From Longispora fulva (GTDB lineage Bacteria > Actinomycetota > Actinomycetes > Mycobacteriales > Micromonosporaceae), in the NCBI RefSeq assembly GCF_015751905.1, contig NZ_JADOUF010000001.1, positions 6,014,001 to 6,078,000 of the forward strand: a DNA stretch of 64,000 nt, in the 5' to 3' direction. The stretch's first letter is position 1. The number at the start of each line of letters is the position of its first letter. A program made the translations under genes and the position numbers. Under the pieces are notes generated by a model. It was not told the DNA's origin. It did not search any database and worked only from the letters and a program-made list of their open reading frames with translations. This document shows positions 9,095 to 17,401 of this stretch, piece after piece.

Positions 9095-9951
9095 CTGCGC
9101 CACCCGTCCACATCGGCGTCGAAGGTCGCCACCAGCTCGCCGCCGATCCGGGTGATCGTCGCCCCGTGCGGCAGCCGGACACTGTCCACCTTGAACTCCG
9201 GGATCACGTCGCCCGTCTCGCCGGGCGCGAACCCGCTGCCCCGGAACGGCGCGCGCTCGATCACCCAGCCCTCGATCGCCGCCATCGCCAGCTCGTCCCG
9301 CCCGCCGTACGGAATCCGGTACAGATCCTCGCGGTGGGCGGCCCAGGTCAGCAGGAACTCCGAGAACGACCGGCCCAGCGCGCCCTCCAGGGCCCCGAGG
9401 CTGCCCAGGTGGGCGATGTCCGGCGCGCGGTAGACGAACCCGGCGACCCGGTCGTAGCCCCGCTCCAGGTAGAAGGTGACCTCGCGGGGGGTCAGCGGCT
9501 TGCACAGCACCGTGGGGCGCGGCTCCGGCGGCACGGGCACCGGCATCACGCCGGTCTCGCCCTCGCCGGTCAGCCCGACCTCGGCGGCCCAGCCTGCGAG
9601 CTGCACGACCTGCTCCCCCGGGAGGGTCGCGCTGTAGGGGGTGCCGGGATTCAGCGCCAGGGACCAGGCGGGGCTCGGCCACGCGCCGATCAGCCGGGCG
9701 AACTTGACCCGCGCGGCCGGCCGGTCGCCCAGCCGCTCCTCGGACGTGTAGACCGCCTGCTGCGGGACGCCCTCGACCAACGCGGGAGCCCAGGGGAAGT
9801 CGGGGTCGGTGGGACGCACGTCGAACCTGAGCCCGCTCGGGGCAGGCAGAAGCACCCGGGCCAGCAGCAACGCGGACAGGAAGCCATCGGTGCTGGCTCC
9901 TCCGGCGGCGTCGAGCAGCGCGGCCTCGAGATCGTTCGCCGGCGTCACCAC
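9091..9951 (-). CDS. SseB-like ESX-associated protein
   Basis: This is a 286-aa soluble protein. The C-terminal half (LCKPLTPREVTFYLERGYD, YRAPDIAHL, GRSFSEFLLTWAAHREDLYRIPYGG) has the look of SseB-family N-terminal domains, which are frequently found next to actinobacterial type VII secretion genes. The enzymatic role, if any, is unknown. It starts with GTG at 9951, only 36 bp from the divergent mycosin gene, so the two probably share a promoter region. Family call is moderate; I see no catalytic motif. Confidence 0.65.
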   Translation of the reverse strand: MVTPANDLEAALLDAAGGASTDGFLSALLLARVLLPAPSGLRFDVRPTDPDFPWAPALVEGVPQQAVYTSEERLGDRPAARVKFARLIGAWPSPAWSLALNPGTPYSATLPGEQVVQLAGWAAEVGLTGEGETGVMPVPVPPEPRPTVLCKPLTPREVTFYLERGYDRVAGFVYRAPDIAHLGSLGALEGALGRSFSEFLLTWAAHREDLYRIPYGGRDELAMAAIEGWVIERAPFRGSGFAPGETGDVIPEFKVDSVRLPHGATITRIGGELVATFDADVDGWRR

Positions 9952-9987
9952 ACCACCAACTTACCGTCCCGCCGCTACTCTCATCAC

Positions 9988-11169
9988 ATGCGATTTTCGG
10001 CCCGGCGAGTATCGGCCGATCTCGTCCTTTCCGGGCTACTGCTCGCAATATCGCTCCTACCAGGGCCGGCGTTCGCCGCTCCGGGGCAGCAATGCGCTCA
10101 ACCCGGGCAAAGCCTTGCCGAGGTCCCGTGGGCGCAGCGGTCACTCGCCCCCGAGCGGGTCTGGCCACTGGCCACTGGGGCCGGGATCACGGTCGCGGTC
10201 ATCGACTCGGGTGTGGACTCCACCGCCCCGCAACTCGCCGGGCGGGTCGACCCGGGCCGCGACTACCTGTACGGCGGGCCGAACGCCGCCGACGACTGCG
10301 TCGGACACGGCACCGGGGTGGCCAGCGTCATCGCCGCCCAGGCGGACCCGCGCACCGGGTTCCGGGGGATCGCGCCCGGCGCGCGGGTGCTGCCGCTGCG
10401 GGTCAGCGAGCAGGAGCTGGTCGACGGGGAGACCCAGGGCAGGTCCAGCGCCGCCGGGCTCGTCTCCGCCATCCGGTACGCGGCCGACAGTGGCGCGAGG
10501 GTCATCAACCTGTCGCTGACCACCGACGACAGTCCCGGGCTGCGGGCGGCCGTGGAGTACGCCGCGGCCAAGGACGTGCTGCTCGTGGCCGCCGTGGGCA
10601 ACCGGGAGACCAGCGGCAAGCCGGTGCCCTACCCGGCGGCGTACGACGGGGTGCTCGGGGTCGGCGCCGTCGACAGCGAGGGCCGGCGCTACCCGGACTC
10701 GCAGACCGGCCCCTACGTCGACCTGGTCGCGCCGGGGGTCGCCGTGACCGTGGCGGCGCGGGGCTCGGGTCAGGCCACGGTGAACGGGACCAGCTTCGCG
10801 ACGCCGTTCGTGGCGGGGGCCGCGGCGCTCGTCCGGCAGTACCACCCCGGGCTGAGCGCGGCCCAGGTCGCCCAGCGGCTGATCGCCACGGCGGACCCCG
10901 CGCCGGGCGGCCGGCACAGCGACGCCTACGGCTACGGCGTCGTGTCCCCCTACCGCGCGGTCACGGACCTGACCGGCGTCGGCACCCCTCGCGCCGACGC
11001 GGCCGTGCCCCCGGTGTCCTACCCGCCCGACCCGCCCGGGCGGGACCGCCGGCAGGACGTCGGCGTGGCACTGGCCGCCGGCGGGGTGGTGGCCGCCGCG
11101 ACCCTGGCGGCGGTCGCCGCCGTGCTGCCCCGCGCACGCCGCCGCGGCTGGCGCCCGGGCCGCTCGTGA
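9988..11169 (+). CDS. mycP: Mycosin (MycP) S8 serine protease of the ESX system, copy 1
   Basis: This 393-aa membrane-anchored subtilisin is a standard component of mycobacterial-type ESX machines. The parts visible are an N-terminal signal sequence with an AFA cleavage region, catalytic Asp in AVIDSGVD (about residue 71), His in GHGTGVAS (about 106) and Ser in NGTSFATPF (about 267). A Pro-rich linker and a C-terminal transmembrane helix followed by an Arg-rich cytoplasmic tail complete it. ATG 9988 gives the complete signal peptide; the frame stays open upstream, but those starts fall inside the opposite-strand SseB-like gene. A second mycosin is encoded at 25753. Confidence 0.93.
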   Translation: MRFSARRVSADLVLSGLLLAISLLPGPAFAAPGQQCAQPGQSLAEVPWAQRSLAPERVWPLATGAGITVAVIDSGVDSTAPQLAGRVDPGRDYLYGGPNAADDCVGHGTGVASVIAAQADPRTGFRGIAPGARVLPLRVSEQELVDGETQGRSSAAGLVSAIRYAADSGARVINLSLTTDDSPGLRAAVEYAAAKDVLLVAAVGNRETSGKPVPYPAAYDGVLGVGAVDSEGRRYPDSQTGPYVDLVAPGVAVTVAARGSGQATVNGTSFATPFVAGAAALVRQYHPGLSAAQVAQRLIATADPAPGGRHSDAYGYGVVSPYRAVTDLTGVGTPRADAAVPPVSYPPDPPGRDRRQDVGVALAAGGVVAAATLAAVAAVLPRARRRGWRPGRS

Positions 11170-11194
11170 CCCGAAACCCGGCCCGGGCGCGGTG

Positions 11195-11488
11195 TCAGGA
11201 GAACAGGCCGGTGTTGGCCTTCTCCGTGCGCAGATACTCCCCCACCGAGGTGTCCACCGCCGACTTGATCGCCGTCAGCATCGTCCGGATGTCGTCGGCC
11301 GCCGTGGACCACTTCTGCTGCCGGGCCGCATAGGCCTGCCGGGCGTCGCCGTCCCACGACGCGACGAGCGGGGCCGCGTGCTGGTCGAGCAGCTCCAGGC
11401 TCGCGCTGAGCTTGGCGACGGCCGCGGCGATGTCGGCGCTGCCGGCCTGCAACGCCGCGAAGTCGACGACCAGATGGTTGTCCGTCAC
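11195..11488 (-). CDS. WXG100-family ESX secreted protein (EsxB/EsxA-like)
   Basis: This 97-aa protein is predicted to be a two-helix hairpin around a W-x-G turn (ASWDGDARQAY, about residues 43-53), with a YxxxE-like element near the C-terminus (EYLRTEKAN). WXG100 proteins are the export substrates of ESX machines and travel as dimers. The gene lies 12 bp downstream of a second WXG100 gene, the usual tandem pair. Length fits the family. Confidence 0.9.
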   Translation of the reverse strand: MTDNHLVVDFAALQAGSADIAAAVAKLSASLELLDQHAAPLVASWDGDARQAYAARQQKWSTAADDIRTMLTAIKSAVDTSVGEYLRTEKANTGLFS

Positions 11489-11500
11489 TGCCCTACTCCT

Positions 11501-11818
11501 CTACAGCGGAAGGTGCTTGGCGGGGGACACGCGGCTGAGGTCCGCCGCCGCGCCCTGGTCGGTCGTGGCGTAGCTGTGCCCGGAGGTGCGGATCGCAGCG
11601 GCCGTCTCCCGCAGCGCGGCGTTGATGGCGACCTGGTCGTCGTGGAACGCGCGCTTGACCTGCTCGAACGAGTGACCGCCCGCCCCCTGCCACTTCTGCC
11701 TGAGCGGCTCGAGCTCGTCCATCAAACGGGTGAGCATCTGTTGCAGCTCGCCGTTGACGGACTCGAACTCGCGGGCTGTCCTCTCCATGGTCTGGAGCTC
11801 GGCCTCGGTCTTCGCCAT
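11501..11818 (-). CDS. WXG100-family ESX secreted protein, pair partner
   Basis: This 105-aa helical hairpin protein has the turn motif KWQGAGGHSF (about residues 42-51). It starts the tandem esx pair and is followed after 12 bp by the second WXG100 gene. The product would form a heterodimer with that neighbour and be exported through EccC. A good Shine-Dalgarno (GGGGAG) precedes the ATG. The C-terminal tail (SRVSPAKHLPL) lacks an obvious YxxxD/E signal, so the partner may carry the export signal. Confidence 0.88.
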   Translation of the reverse strand: MAKTEAELQTMERTAREFESVNGELQQMLTRLMDELEPLRQKWQGAGGHSFEQVKRAFHDDQVAINAALRETAAAIRTSGHSYATTDQGAAADLSRVSPAKHLPL

Positions 11819-11902
11819 GACACTCCCCTCACCGGGACTGATACATCGACGAACTTAGCGACCCCTGTCAAGACGCGCGAACATGTTCCAACAAGCCGAA
11901 AA

Positions 11903-13273
11903 TCAGTCAGTGCCCACGACCGGGACCAGCGCGGCGTCCGGGTCCAGCGCGCGGCCGGCCGGCAGGAGCGCGACCAGGCCGGCGGGGAGCCGCACCGGGG
12001 TGGCCGAGCCATAGCCCAACATCGCCTGGACGTCGGCGTTCGGGATGGCGTACCGCACGCCCAGGTCGGTGACCAGGGACAGGCCGCCGGGTGGGGCGCC
12101 GGGCGCGGACAGGGCGGCGACGAGCGCGCCCCGGCCGGGTTCGACGACGATCCGGTCGGCGAGGACAGTGCCGTCCTTGGACCGCCCGCCGGTATCCGGC
12201 GCGTCGTCGCTGCGGGTCACCGGCACGTCCAGGCTGAGCTCCGGTACCCCCGAAGCGTCCTTGAAGGCCGCGCACAGGGCACCGTCGGCCGCCGGGCGGA
12301 CCGACTTCGGCGTCTCCACCGGGAGCGCGGCCGGGCCGGGTTCCGGGGTGAGCGGCGCGGCCCGGGGCGTGACGGCGTAGTCGGCCGGCGCGATCCGCAC
12401 GGCTCCGGCGGACGCGAACGGGGTCTCCGGGTCGCCGAGCAGGAGGTCGGCCTGCACCTGGGTGACCGCGGCGAGCCCGTCGGCGACCGCCACGTGGTAC
12501 TGCCGGCCGCCGCCCTGGGTCTCCACCACCGCGACCTGCCCGGTGCGCAGGTTGCCGGCCTTCGACGGTCCGCCCCGGCCAGGGATGGTGATCCGCGCCA
12601 GGTCCTGGCCGGCCGGCAGGGCGTTCAGCCAGGCCGGGGCCGCCTCGACCGGGGCGTCGTTGAAGCCGAGGGCCGGCAGGACGAGCCGGGGGTCGCGGAC
12701 GGCGTAGCGGTGGCCGTGCCAGATCAGGTAGCCGCGCACGACGATCGCGTTGTCGCCGAGGGGGTGGCCGGGCGGGGGCCCTGCTCCGACGTACACGATG
12801 GACTGTGGTTCCTTGGCCGGTCGGGAGCACAGCGTCCAGGCCCCGGGCAGGAGTCTGGGCAGCGTGTCGGGGGCGCCGGGGATGCCGAGGGGCTTGCCGC
12901 GCGGCACGCCGCTGATCGACGCCGCGGCCACCGGCACCGGCCTGGCGTCCGCGGACCTGGCCAGCAGCAGCGCTGACGCGTAGTTGGCGACGGGGTGCAG
13001 CAGGCCGGCGAGGTAGACGTAGCGGGCGCCGGTCTCGCGCTCGATCACGATCGCGCCCTCGGTCCGCCAACTGGTCTTGCCGCCCGGCGACACCAGTCCG
13101 AACAGGCCGATCCCGGCCAGGGCGATGGCGGCCACCATCAGGCTCGCCAGCATCGCCCCGGCGGCCCGCCGAAACGGGGACCGAACGGGATCAGTCTCCC
13201 GCATCACCATGGCAGACACGACTCGTTGCAGGACAAACTGGTACGACTGCAACTGGTCGCGCCTCTCAGACAT
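11903..13273 (-). CDS. eccB: Type VII secretion protein EccB
   Basis: This 456-aa core subunit of the ESX membrane complex has a short cytoplasmic N-terminus with the EccB signature RRDQLQSYQFVLQRVVSA and then METDP-like residues. One transmembrane helix (about 40-62) leads to a large periplasmic domain of repeated beta modules (YVYLAGLLHPVANYASALL, MLGYGSATPVRLP). Length is slightly under the mycobacterial norm. It is divergent from eccE with a 65-bp gap, so the two share a regulatory region. The esx pair lies 84 bp downstream on the same strand. Confidence 0.94.
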   Translation of the reverse strand: MSERRDQLQSYQFVLQRVVSAMVMRETDPVRSPFRRAAGAMLASLMVAAIALAGIGLFGLVSPGGKTSWRTEGAIVIERETGARYVYLAGLLHPVANYASALLLARSADARPVPVAAASISGVPRGKPLGIPGAPDTLPRLLPGAWTLCSRPAKEPQSIVYVGAGPPPGHPLGDNAIVVRGYLIWHGHRYAVRDPRLVLPALGFNDAPVEAAPAWLNALPAGQDLARITIPGRGGPSKAGNLRTGQVAVVETQGGGRQYHVAVADGLAAVTQVQADLLLGDPETPFASAGAVRIAPADYAVTPRAAPLTPEPGPAALPVETPKSVRPAADGALCAAFKDASGVPELSLDVPVTRSDDAPDTGGRSKDGTVLADRIVVEPGRGALVAALSAPGAPPGGLSLVTDLGVRYAIPNADVQAMLGYGSATPVRLPAGLVALLPAGRALDPDAALVPVVGTD

Positions 13274-13338
13274 CCCGTCAGGCTATCGGCAGTTGGCGCG
13301 CCTCGAATAGCATGGGGCAAACACGACGGGAGGCCGCA

Positions 13339-14685
13339 GTGACGTCCGTGTCAGCGCCGCCCGGCTATCCGACGAGCACCGGCGGCATCTACGGCGTGCC
13401 CACTGTCCATGGTGGCCCCCGGCCGTCCGACGCCGCGGCCGTCGCGCCCCGCCCGCCCCGCCGGCCCGGCATGATCCTCGGCGTCCCCGCCGTGCACCTG
13501 CTCGTCTGGCAGCTCGCCGCCGCCGGGGTGCTCGCGGCGCTCGCGGCCGGAAACCTCCTCGTGCTCGTCGTCGCCGGCGTCCTGGCCGCCGTGACCCTGG
13601 GGCTCACGGCCGTCCGGATCGAGCGCCGCTGGCTCTACCGCTGGCTCGGCACCTGGCTGCGCTACGTGCTGCGCGACCGCGTCGCCCAGCCGGCCCCGTA
13701 CGTGGACCCGCGCGCGGCCCTGCTCGAGCACCTGTCCCCGTCCACCCTGGTCACCAGCGTCGACGTCGACGGGGCCGGCGTCGGCGTCGTCGAGCACCTC
13801 GCCGGGGTCACGGCGCTGCTGGAGCTCGGCCCGATCGACACCGGCCTCATCGCCGAGAGCCCGGTCACGCTGCCGTCCCCCGCCGCGCTGCTCCCGCCCG
13901 CCGATCCGAACGCGCCGCCGCTCACCCTCCAACTGCTGATCCAGGCCGTGCCCGCGCCGGCGTTGACGGTGGGCAGCGGGGTGGTGGCCAGTTCGTACCG
14001 GCAGCTGACCGAGGGGCGGATCCCCGCTGTCCGGCGGGCGTGGCTGGCGATCCGGCTCGGCCGCGACGGCGCGACGCACTCCGACGCCGACCTGCGCCAG
14101 GCCCTCGGCAGCGCCGCCCGCCGGCTGGTCCACCGGCTCCGCCAGGACGACGTGCTGGCCCGCGCGCTCGACCGCGACGAGGTGCTGACCGCCGTGGGGA
14201 GCCTGGCGCACCTGCCGGCGACGAACGCGCCGGTGCGCGGCTCGGCGACTGTCGGCTCCGTCGGGGTGGCCAGCGTCGGTGCCGCCAGCCCCGGGCCGAT
14301 CGGACAGGAGACCTGGAATGCCTGGTGGAGTGGCGACATCCCCCAGGTGACGGTGAAGCTGCGCCGCTGGGCCGATCCGGGGACCGACGGCGGCAGCCGC
14401 CTGCTCAGCGTCGCCCTCGCCTCCCCCTGCCTCGCGACCACGGTGTCCCTGGCGGCCCGCCGGGTCGACGTCCGCCCCGCCGACCTGCCGCCGGGCTCCG
14501 AGGCCGAGCTGATCGCCGTCGAGCTGGGCGTGCGCCTCGCGGCCCCGGACCTCGCCCTGCTCGACACCGCCTCGGCCGCGCTCGCCGCCAACATGGGCGC
14601 CATCGGTGCCACCGTCGAGCGGCTCGGCGGCGAACAGGCCGCCGGGCTGGCCGCCACCCTCCCGCTCGGAGGGTTCCTGCAGTGA
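13339..14685 (+). CDS. eccE: Type VII secretion protein EccE
   Basis: This 448-aa ESX membrane-complex subunit has a Pro-rich N-terminus, then two closely spaced transmembrane helices (VHLLVWQLAAAGVLAAL and LLVLVVAGVLAAVTLGL), then a soluble EccE-like domain. I start it at GTG 13339 because GGGAGG lies 5 bp upstream; an ATG at 13312 is in frame but lacks a site. The C-terminal domain is divergent from the mycobacterial protein, so the call rests on topology, length and position beside eccB. It overlaps the next gene by 4 bp (GTGA). Confidence 0.82.
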   Translation: MTSVSAPPGYPTSTGGIYGVPTVHGGPRPSDAAAVAPRPPRRPGMILGVPAVHLLVWQLAAAGVLAALAAGNLLVLVVAGVLAAVTLGLTAVRIERRWLYRWLGTWLRYVLRDRVAQPAPYVDPRAALLEHLSPSTLVTSVDVDGAGVGVVEHLAGVTALLELGPIDTGLIAESPVTLPSPAALLPPADPNAPPLTLQLLIQAVPAPALTVGSGVVASSYRQLTEGRIPAVRRAWLAIRLGRDGATHSDADLRQALGSAARRLVHRLRQDDVLARALDRDEVLTAVGSLAHLPATNAPVRGSATVGSVGVASVGAASPGPIGQETWNAWWSGDIPQVTVKLRRWADPGTDGGSRLLSVALASPCLATTVSLAARRVDVRPADLPPGSEAELIAVELGVRLAAPDLALLDTASAALAANMGAIGATVERLGGEQAAGLAATLPLGGFLQ

Positions 14686-15359
14686 CCCTGATCAGCTCGC
14701 TCGACCCCCAGCTGGCCAGCGCCACCTCCCTCGACGCCCTCGAACTGCACGGCGGCGGCGCCGGCCTGATGCTCGGCACCAACCGGCACCGCCAGCCGGT
14801 CATCGCCCGCGTCTTCCGGCCGGAGCCGACCAGGGGCGTCCTCGTCGGCGGCCTGCGTTGCGCCCAGCTGATCGCCTTCCGGGTCCTGGCGCTCGGTGCG
14901 CAGGTCGTCATCCAGAGCGCCCGGCCCGCCGCGTGGCAGCCGTTCACCCACGGGGTGGGCGCGCCCGGCGACGCCGTCGTCTACGCCGCCCCCGGCAGCC
15001 CGCTGCCCGCCGCCAGCGCCACCCGTCCCCAGCTCCTGATCCTCGATGTCGGGGCCGGCGTGGGCGAGCTGTCGGAGTCGGCGGCGGCCAACTGGCGGAC
15101 GACTCTCGCGATCCGCGAGGAGCTGACGGCGTGGGACGTCGACACCCTGGTCCGGGCGCATCTCGTCCTCCTCCAGCCGTTGAGCGAGATCGAGGCGGCG
15201 CTGGCGTCGTCGGCGCTCGGGCTGTCCGAGGTCCAGGACTGGCTGCACCGGATCCGGGCGGACATGCTCACGGTCGTCAGTCAGGGGTCGGTGCGCTGGG
15301 CGTTGCTGGGGACGACGGCGATCGAGCAGCAGGTGATCGGGGCCCCGAACAGGTTCTGA
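14682..15359 (+). CDS. Unrecognised ESX-operon protein following eccE
   Basis: This 225-aa protein overlaps eccE by 4 bp, so it is translationally coupled and likely part of the same machine. No transmembrane helix is visible. Features are an N-terminal GGGAGLMLGTNRHRQPVIARV segment, a hydrophobic core (GGLRCAQLIAFRVLALGAQVVI) and LLILDVGAGVGELS, reminiscent of a P-loop-like or GAF-type alpha/beta fold without a Walker motif. I cannot assign a function. The stop codon lies inside a perfect 20-bp tandem duplication, suggesting recent rearrangement of the 3' end. Confidence 0.75.
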   Translation: MTLISSLDPQLASATSLDALELHGGGAGLMLGTNRHRQPVIARVFRPEPTRGVLVGGLRCAQLIAFRVLALGAQVVIQSARPAAWQPFTHGVGAPGDAVVYAAPGSPLPAASATRPQLLILDVGAGVGELSESAAANWRTTLAIREELTAWDVDTLVRAHLVLLQPLSEIEAALASSALGLSEVQDWLHRIRADMLTVVSQGSVRWALLGTTAIEQQVIGAPNRF

Positions 15360-15393
15360 GGTGGCGGCTCCGCTTCTGAGGTGGCGGCTCCGC
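15354..15393. repeat. 20-bp perfect tandem duplication at a gene end
   Basis: The unit TTCTGAGGTGGCGGCTCCGC occurs twice head to tail (15354-15373, 15374-15393). The first copy carries the last sense codon and TGA stop of the preceding gene. A GC-rich inverted repeat follows. Confidence 0.85.
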
Positions 15394-15499
15394 GCGGAGC
15401 GCTGCCGCGCAGCGGCACGAAGGTGACTGTCAAGATCTGAAACCCCTTTTTCCGGTTACGGTGGTCACCGACCCGGGTTCCAGCGCTCATCCGCCTTGT

Positions 15500-15774
15500 T
15501 CAGCGCGCGTCGGCCGCGACGGCGAGGGGCCGGACCCGGTCGAGCAGCTCGGCGAGGAACTGCCCCGGCTGGCTGAACGCCGCGAAGTGCCCGGCGTCGC
15601 GGATCAGCGCCAGCTCCTTGACCGGGGCGTCGACCTCGGCGAAGTACTCCTCCGCCAGGGCGCGCAGGGTCAGCACGTCGTGCTCGCCCTGGAGGACGAA
15701 GACCGGGATCTCGAACCGGGTGCCGCCGGCGCGCACGTCGTAGGCCATCCACTGGTTGGGCCCCGGCGCGGAGT
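15500..15774 (-). pseudogene. C-terminal remnant of an alpha/beta hydrolase
   Basis: Only about the last 90 codons of an alpha/beta hydrolase remain. The reading frame shows FEIPVFVLQGEHDVLT (acid Asp region) and DAGHFAAFSQPGQFLAELL (catalytic His region), typical of the last third of proline iminopeptidase or haloperoxidase-like enzymes. The lid and nucleophile regions that should come before are missing; that position is occupied by the DUF397 gene ending at 15775. I interpret this as a gene truncated by an insertion or deletion. A short independently translated protein is unlikely. Confidence 0.7.
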
Positions 15775-15978
15775 CTAGAGCTGGGCGGCGAGGAACGCGT
15801 GCCAGTCGGCGACCGGGAAGACGAGCACCGGGCCGAGGGGGTCCTTGCTGTCCCGGACACCGACGACACCAGCGGAAACATGATCGAAGGTGCACTCGAC
15901 ACAGTTGTCGGGGTTGCCATCACTGCGCGCGGCTTTGATGAAATGCGCGGCCGTCATGTCCATCTCGCACCTCCCCAT
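15775..15978 (-). CDS. DUF397 domain protein, partner of an Scr1-type regulator
   Basis: This is a 67-aa protein. DUF397 hallmarks are FIKAARSDGNPDNCVECT near residue 13, VGVRDSKDPLGPVLVFP in the middle and the terminal VADWHAFLAAQL helix. These proteins are usually encoded directly after an XRE/DUF5753 (Scr1-type) regulator in actinomycetes and modulate it, acting in the manner of toxin-antitoxin or BldB-linked pairs. Here it follows the frameshifted regulator by 21 bp. ATG at 15978 or at 15963 may be used. Confidence 0.88.
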   Translation of the reverse strand: MGRCEMDMTAAHFIKAARSDGNPDNCVECTFDHVSAGVVGVRDSKDPLGPVLVFPVADWHAFLAAQL

Positions 15979-15999
15979 CCGCGTCGACCTGCGGAATCC

Positions 16000-16822
16000 T
16001 CAGGCGTTGCCCAGTCGAGCGACGAGTTTAACTGAGTCGTCCGGATCGAGCGCGTGTTGAGCCAGCCGGCCAAACATCTCGACATAAGCCTCAACGTCAC
16101 AGGGCTCATCGAAATACACGGAACTGAGGTGATTTGGGACCGCAACCACACCGACATCGAGATCATCCTTGAATCGCAGCACCGAGAATGCCCCACCCGG
16201 CGATGGAGGCGTGACTGCGTCAATGGGAAACACCTGCAAGGTGATGCTCGGCAACTCGGCCAACTCCACCATCCGACGAAGTTGTGCACGCATGATCCGA
16301 TCTCCGCCGACCGGTCGGCGCAACACCACTTCGTCGATAATGAGGTGAAATGTGGGCCCATCGGTGGCGGTCAACAGCGCCTGGCGGGAGATTCTTCGAG
16401 CACTGAGCCACTCCGTTTCTGCGACGGTGGCGTCAGGCCTGTGAGATGCCACGACGGCTCGGATGTATTCCGGAATCTGCACGATGCCCGGCACGACACT
16501 CGACTCGTAGTTGAGAACAGCCGCCGACTCGGCCCAGCTCCGGATACGCCCCCAGCATGCTGCGCACGGCCCCGCTTCGCGCCATGGCCAGCAGCCAGTC
16601 TCGGCGGGGGGACACCACCTTGTAGAGGTCCAGCAGGCGCGCCGCGTCGGAGGGAGTCACGCCTGTCAGGCTGGTTTCGATGCGGCTCAGTTTCGAGCCC
16701 GACCAGCCCAGGCGACGGCCGACGGTCTCGATGGTCAGGCCGGAGTCCTCGCGGAGCAGCCGCAGGTGCCGGGCGAGCCGCGCTCTGCGGGGATGCGGAG
16801 TGCTGCGTCCATCGCTGACCAT
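16000..16822 (-). pseudogene. XRE/DUF5753 (Scr1-type) DNA-binding regulator, frameshifted
   Basis: The N-terminal part (from ATG 16822) encodes a helix-turn-helix: LARHLRLLREDSGLTIETV, then GWSGSKLSRIETSLTGVTP. The C-terminal part lies in another frame and encodes the DUF5753 domain: AAVLNYESSVVPGIVQIPEY, then RRISRQALL and a terminal VKLVARL. The frames join at about 16536-16545, where PELG in the first frame should continue as WAESAAVLNYE in the second. The total span is 823 nt (3n+1), consistent with a single-base insertion and a normal 274-aa parent. Either a true pseudogene or a sequencing error is possible. The DUF397 partner downstream is intact. Confidence 0.82.
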
Positions 16823-17067
16823 GAGTGCATTGTCCGCTGAGGACCGTCCGCGACCGGATAGGCACGCTGGGCTGCAAATCTGCAAGGTAGACATTCAAAA
16901 TTCGGGATTGTCCGGGTACGTCGTGCCGGGCGAAGCTGGGCGGGCCGAACTCCCCGGCCCGGCGCGGACCCCCAGATCCGCCGGGCCGGGTCGAGCGGGG
17001 CGGGCGGCGGAACTTCCCTGATCATGGCCGCCGTCCGCCCCTTCCAGAACGAGGATGGGAGTACACG

Positions 17068-17337
17068 ATGACCGCCGAGGATCTGCCCAGGGTGTTCGCG
17101 CTCGACCGGCACATCGACGTGTCCGGGGTGTCGGGGACGGGGCTGGTGGCGTTCGGGACCTGGTACCCGGTCACCGAGAAGGTCACCCTGTCCTGGCTGG
17201 GCGAGAACACCGGACATGCCGCCGTCAGCGTGTACGACTCTCTGGCTGTGGTCGCCGCGATCCACTGCCATGGCGGGGCGACCGAGCTGGTCTGGTTGAC
17301 CGGGGTCACGTGGCCGCGGCGGGACCTTGTCGAATAG
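17068..17337 (+). CDS. Small DVSGVSGTG-motif protein of unknown function
   Basis: This 89-aa soluble protein contains DRHIDVSGVSGTGLVAFGTW, then TLSWLGENTGHAAVSVYDS and IHCHGGATELVWL. I recognise this layout from a short family present in actinobacterial genomes and their phages; its function is unknown. A plausible ribosome site (GATGGGAG) precedes the ATG. It sits in the islet with the DUF397/Scr1 pair that splits the ESX locus, so it may have arrived with mobile DNA. Confidence 0.62.
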   Translation: MTAEDLPRVFALDRHIDVSGVSGTGLVAFGTWYPVTEKVTLSWLGENTGHAAVSVYDSLAVVAAIHCHGGATELVWLTGVTWPRRDLVE

Positions 17338-17401
17338 GGGACTCCGTGGACCGACGCTGTCGGGTCGGGCCCCACTCGTAACCGTCCAAAGATTTTGATC
17401 T

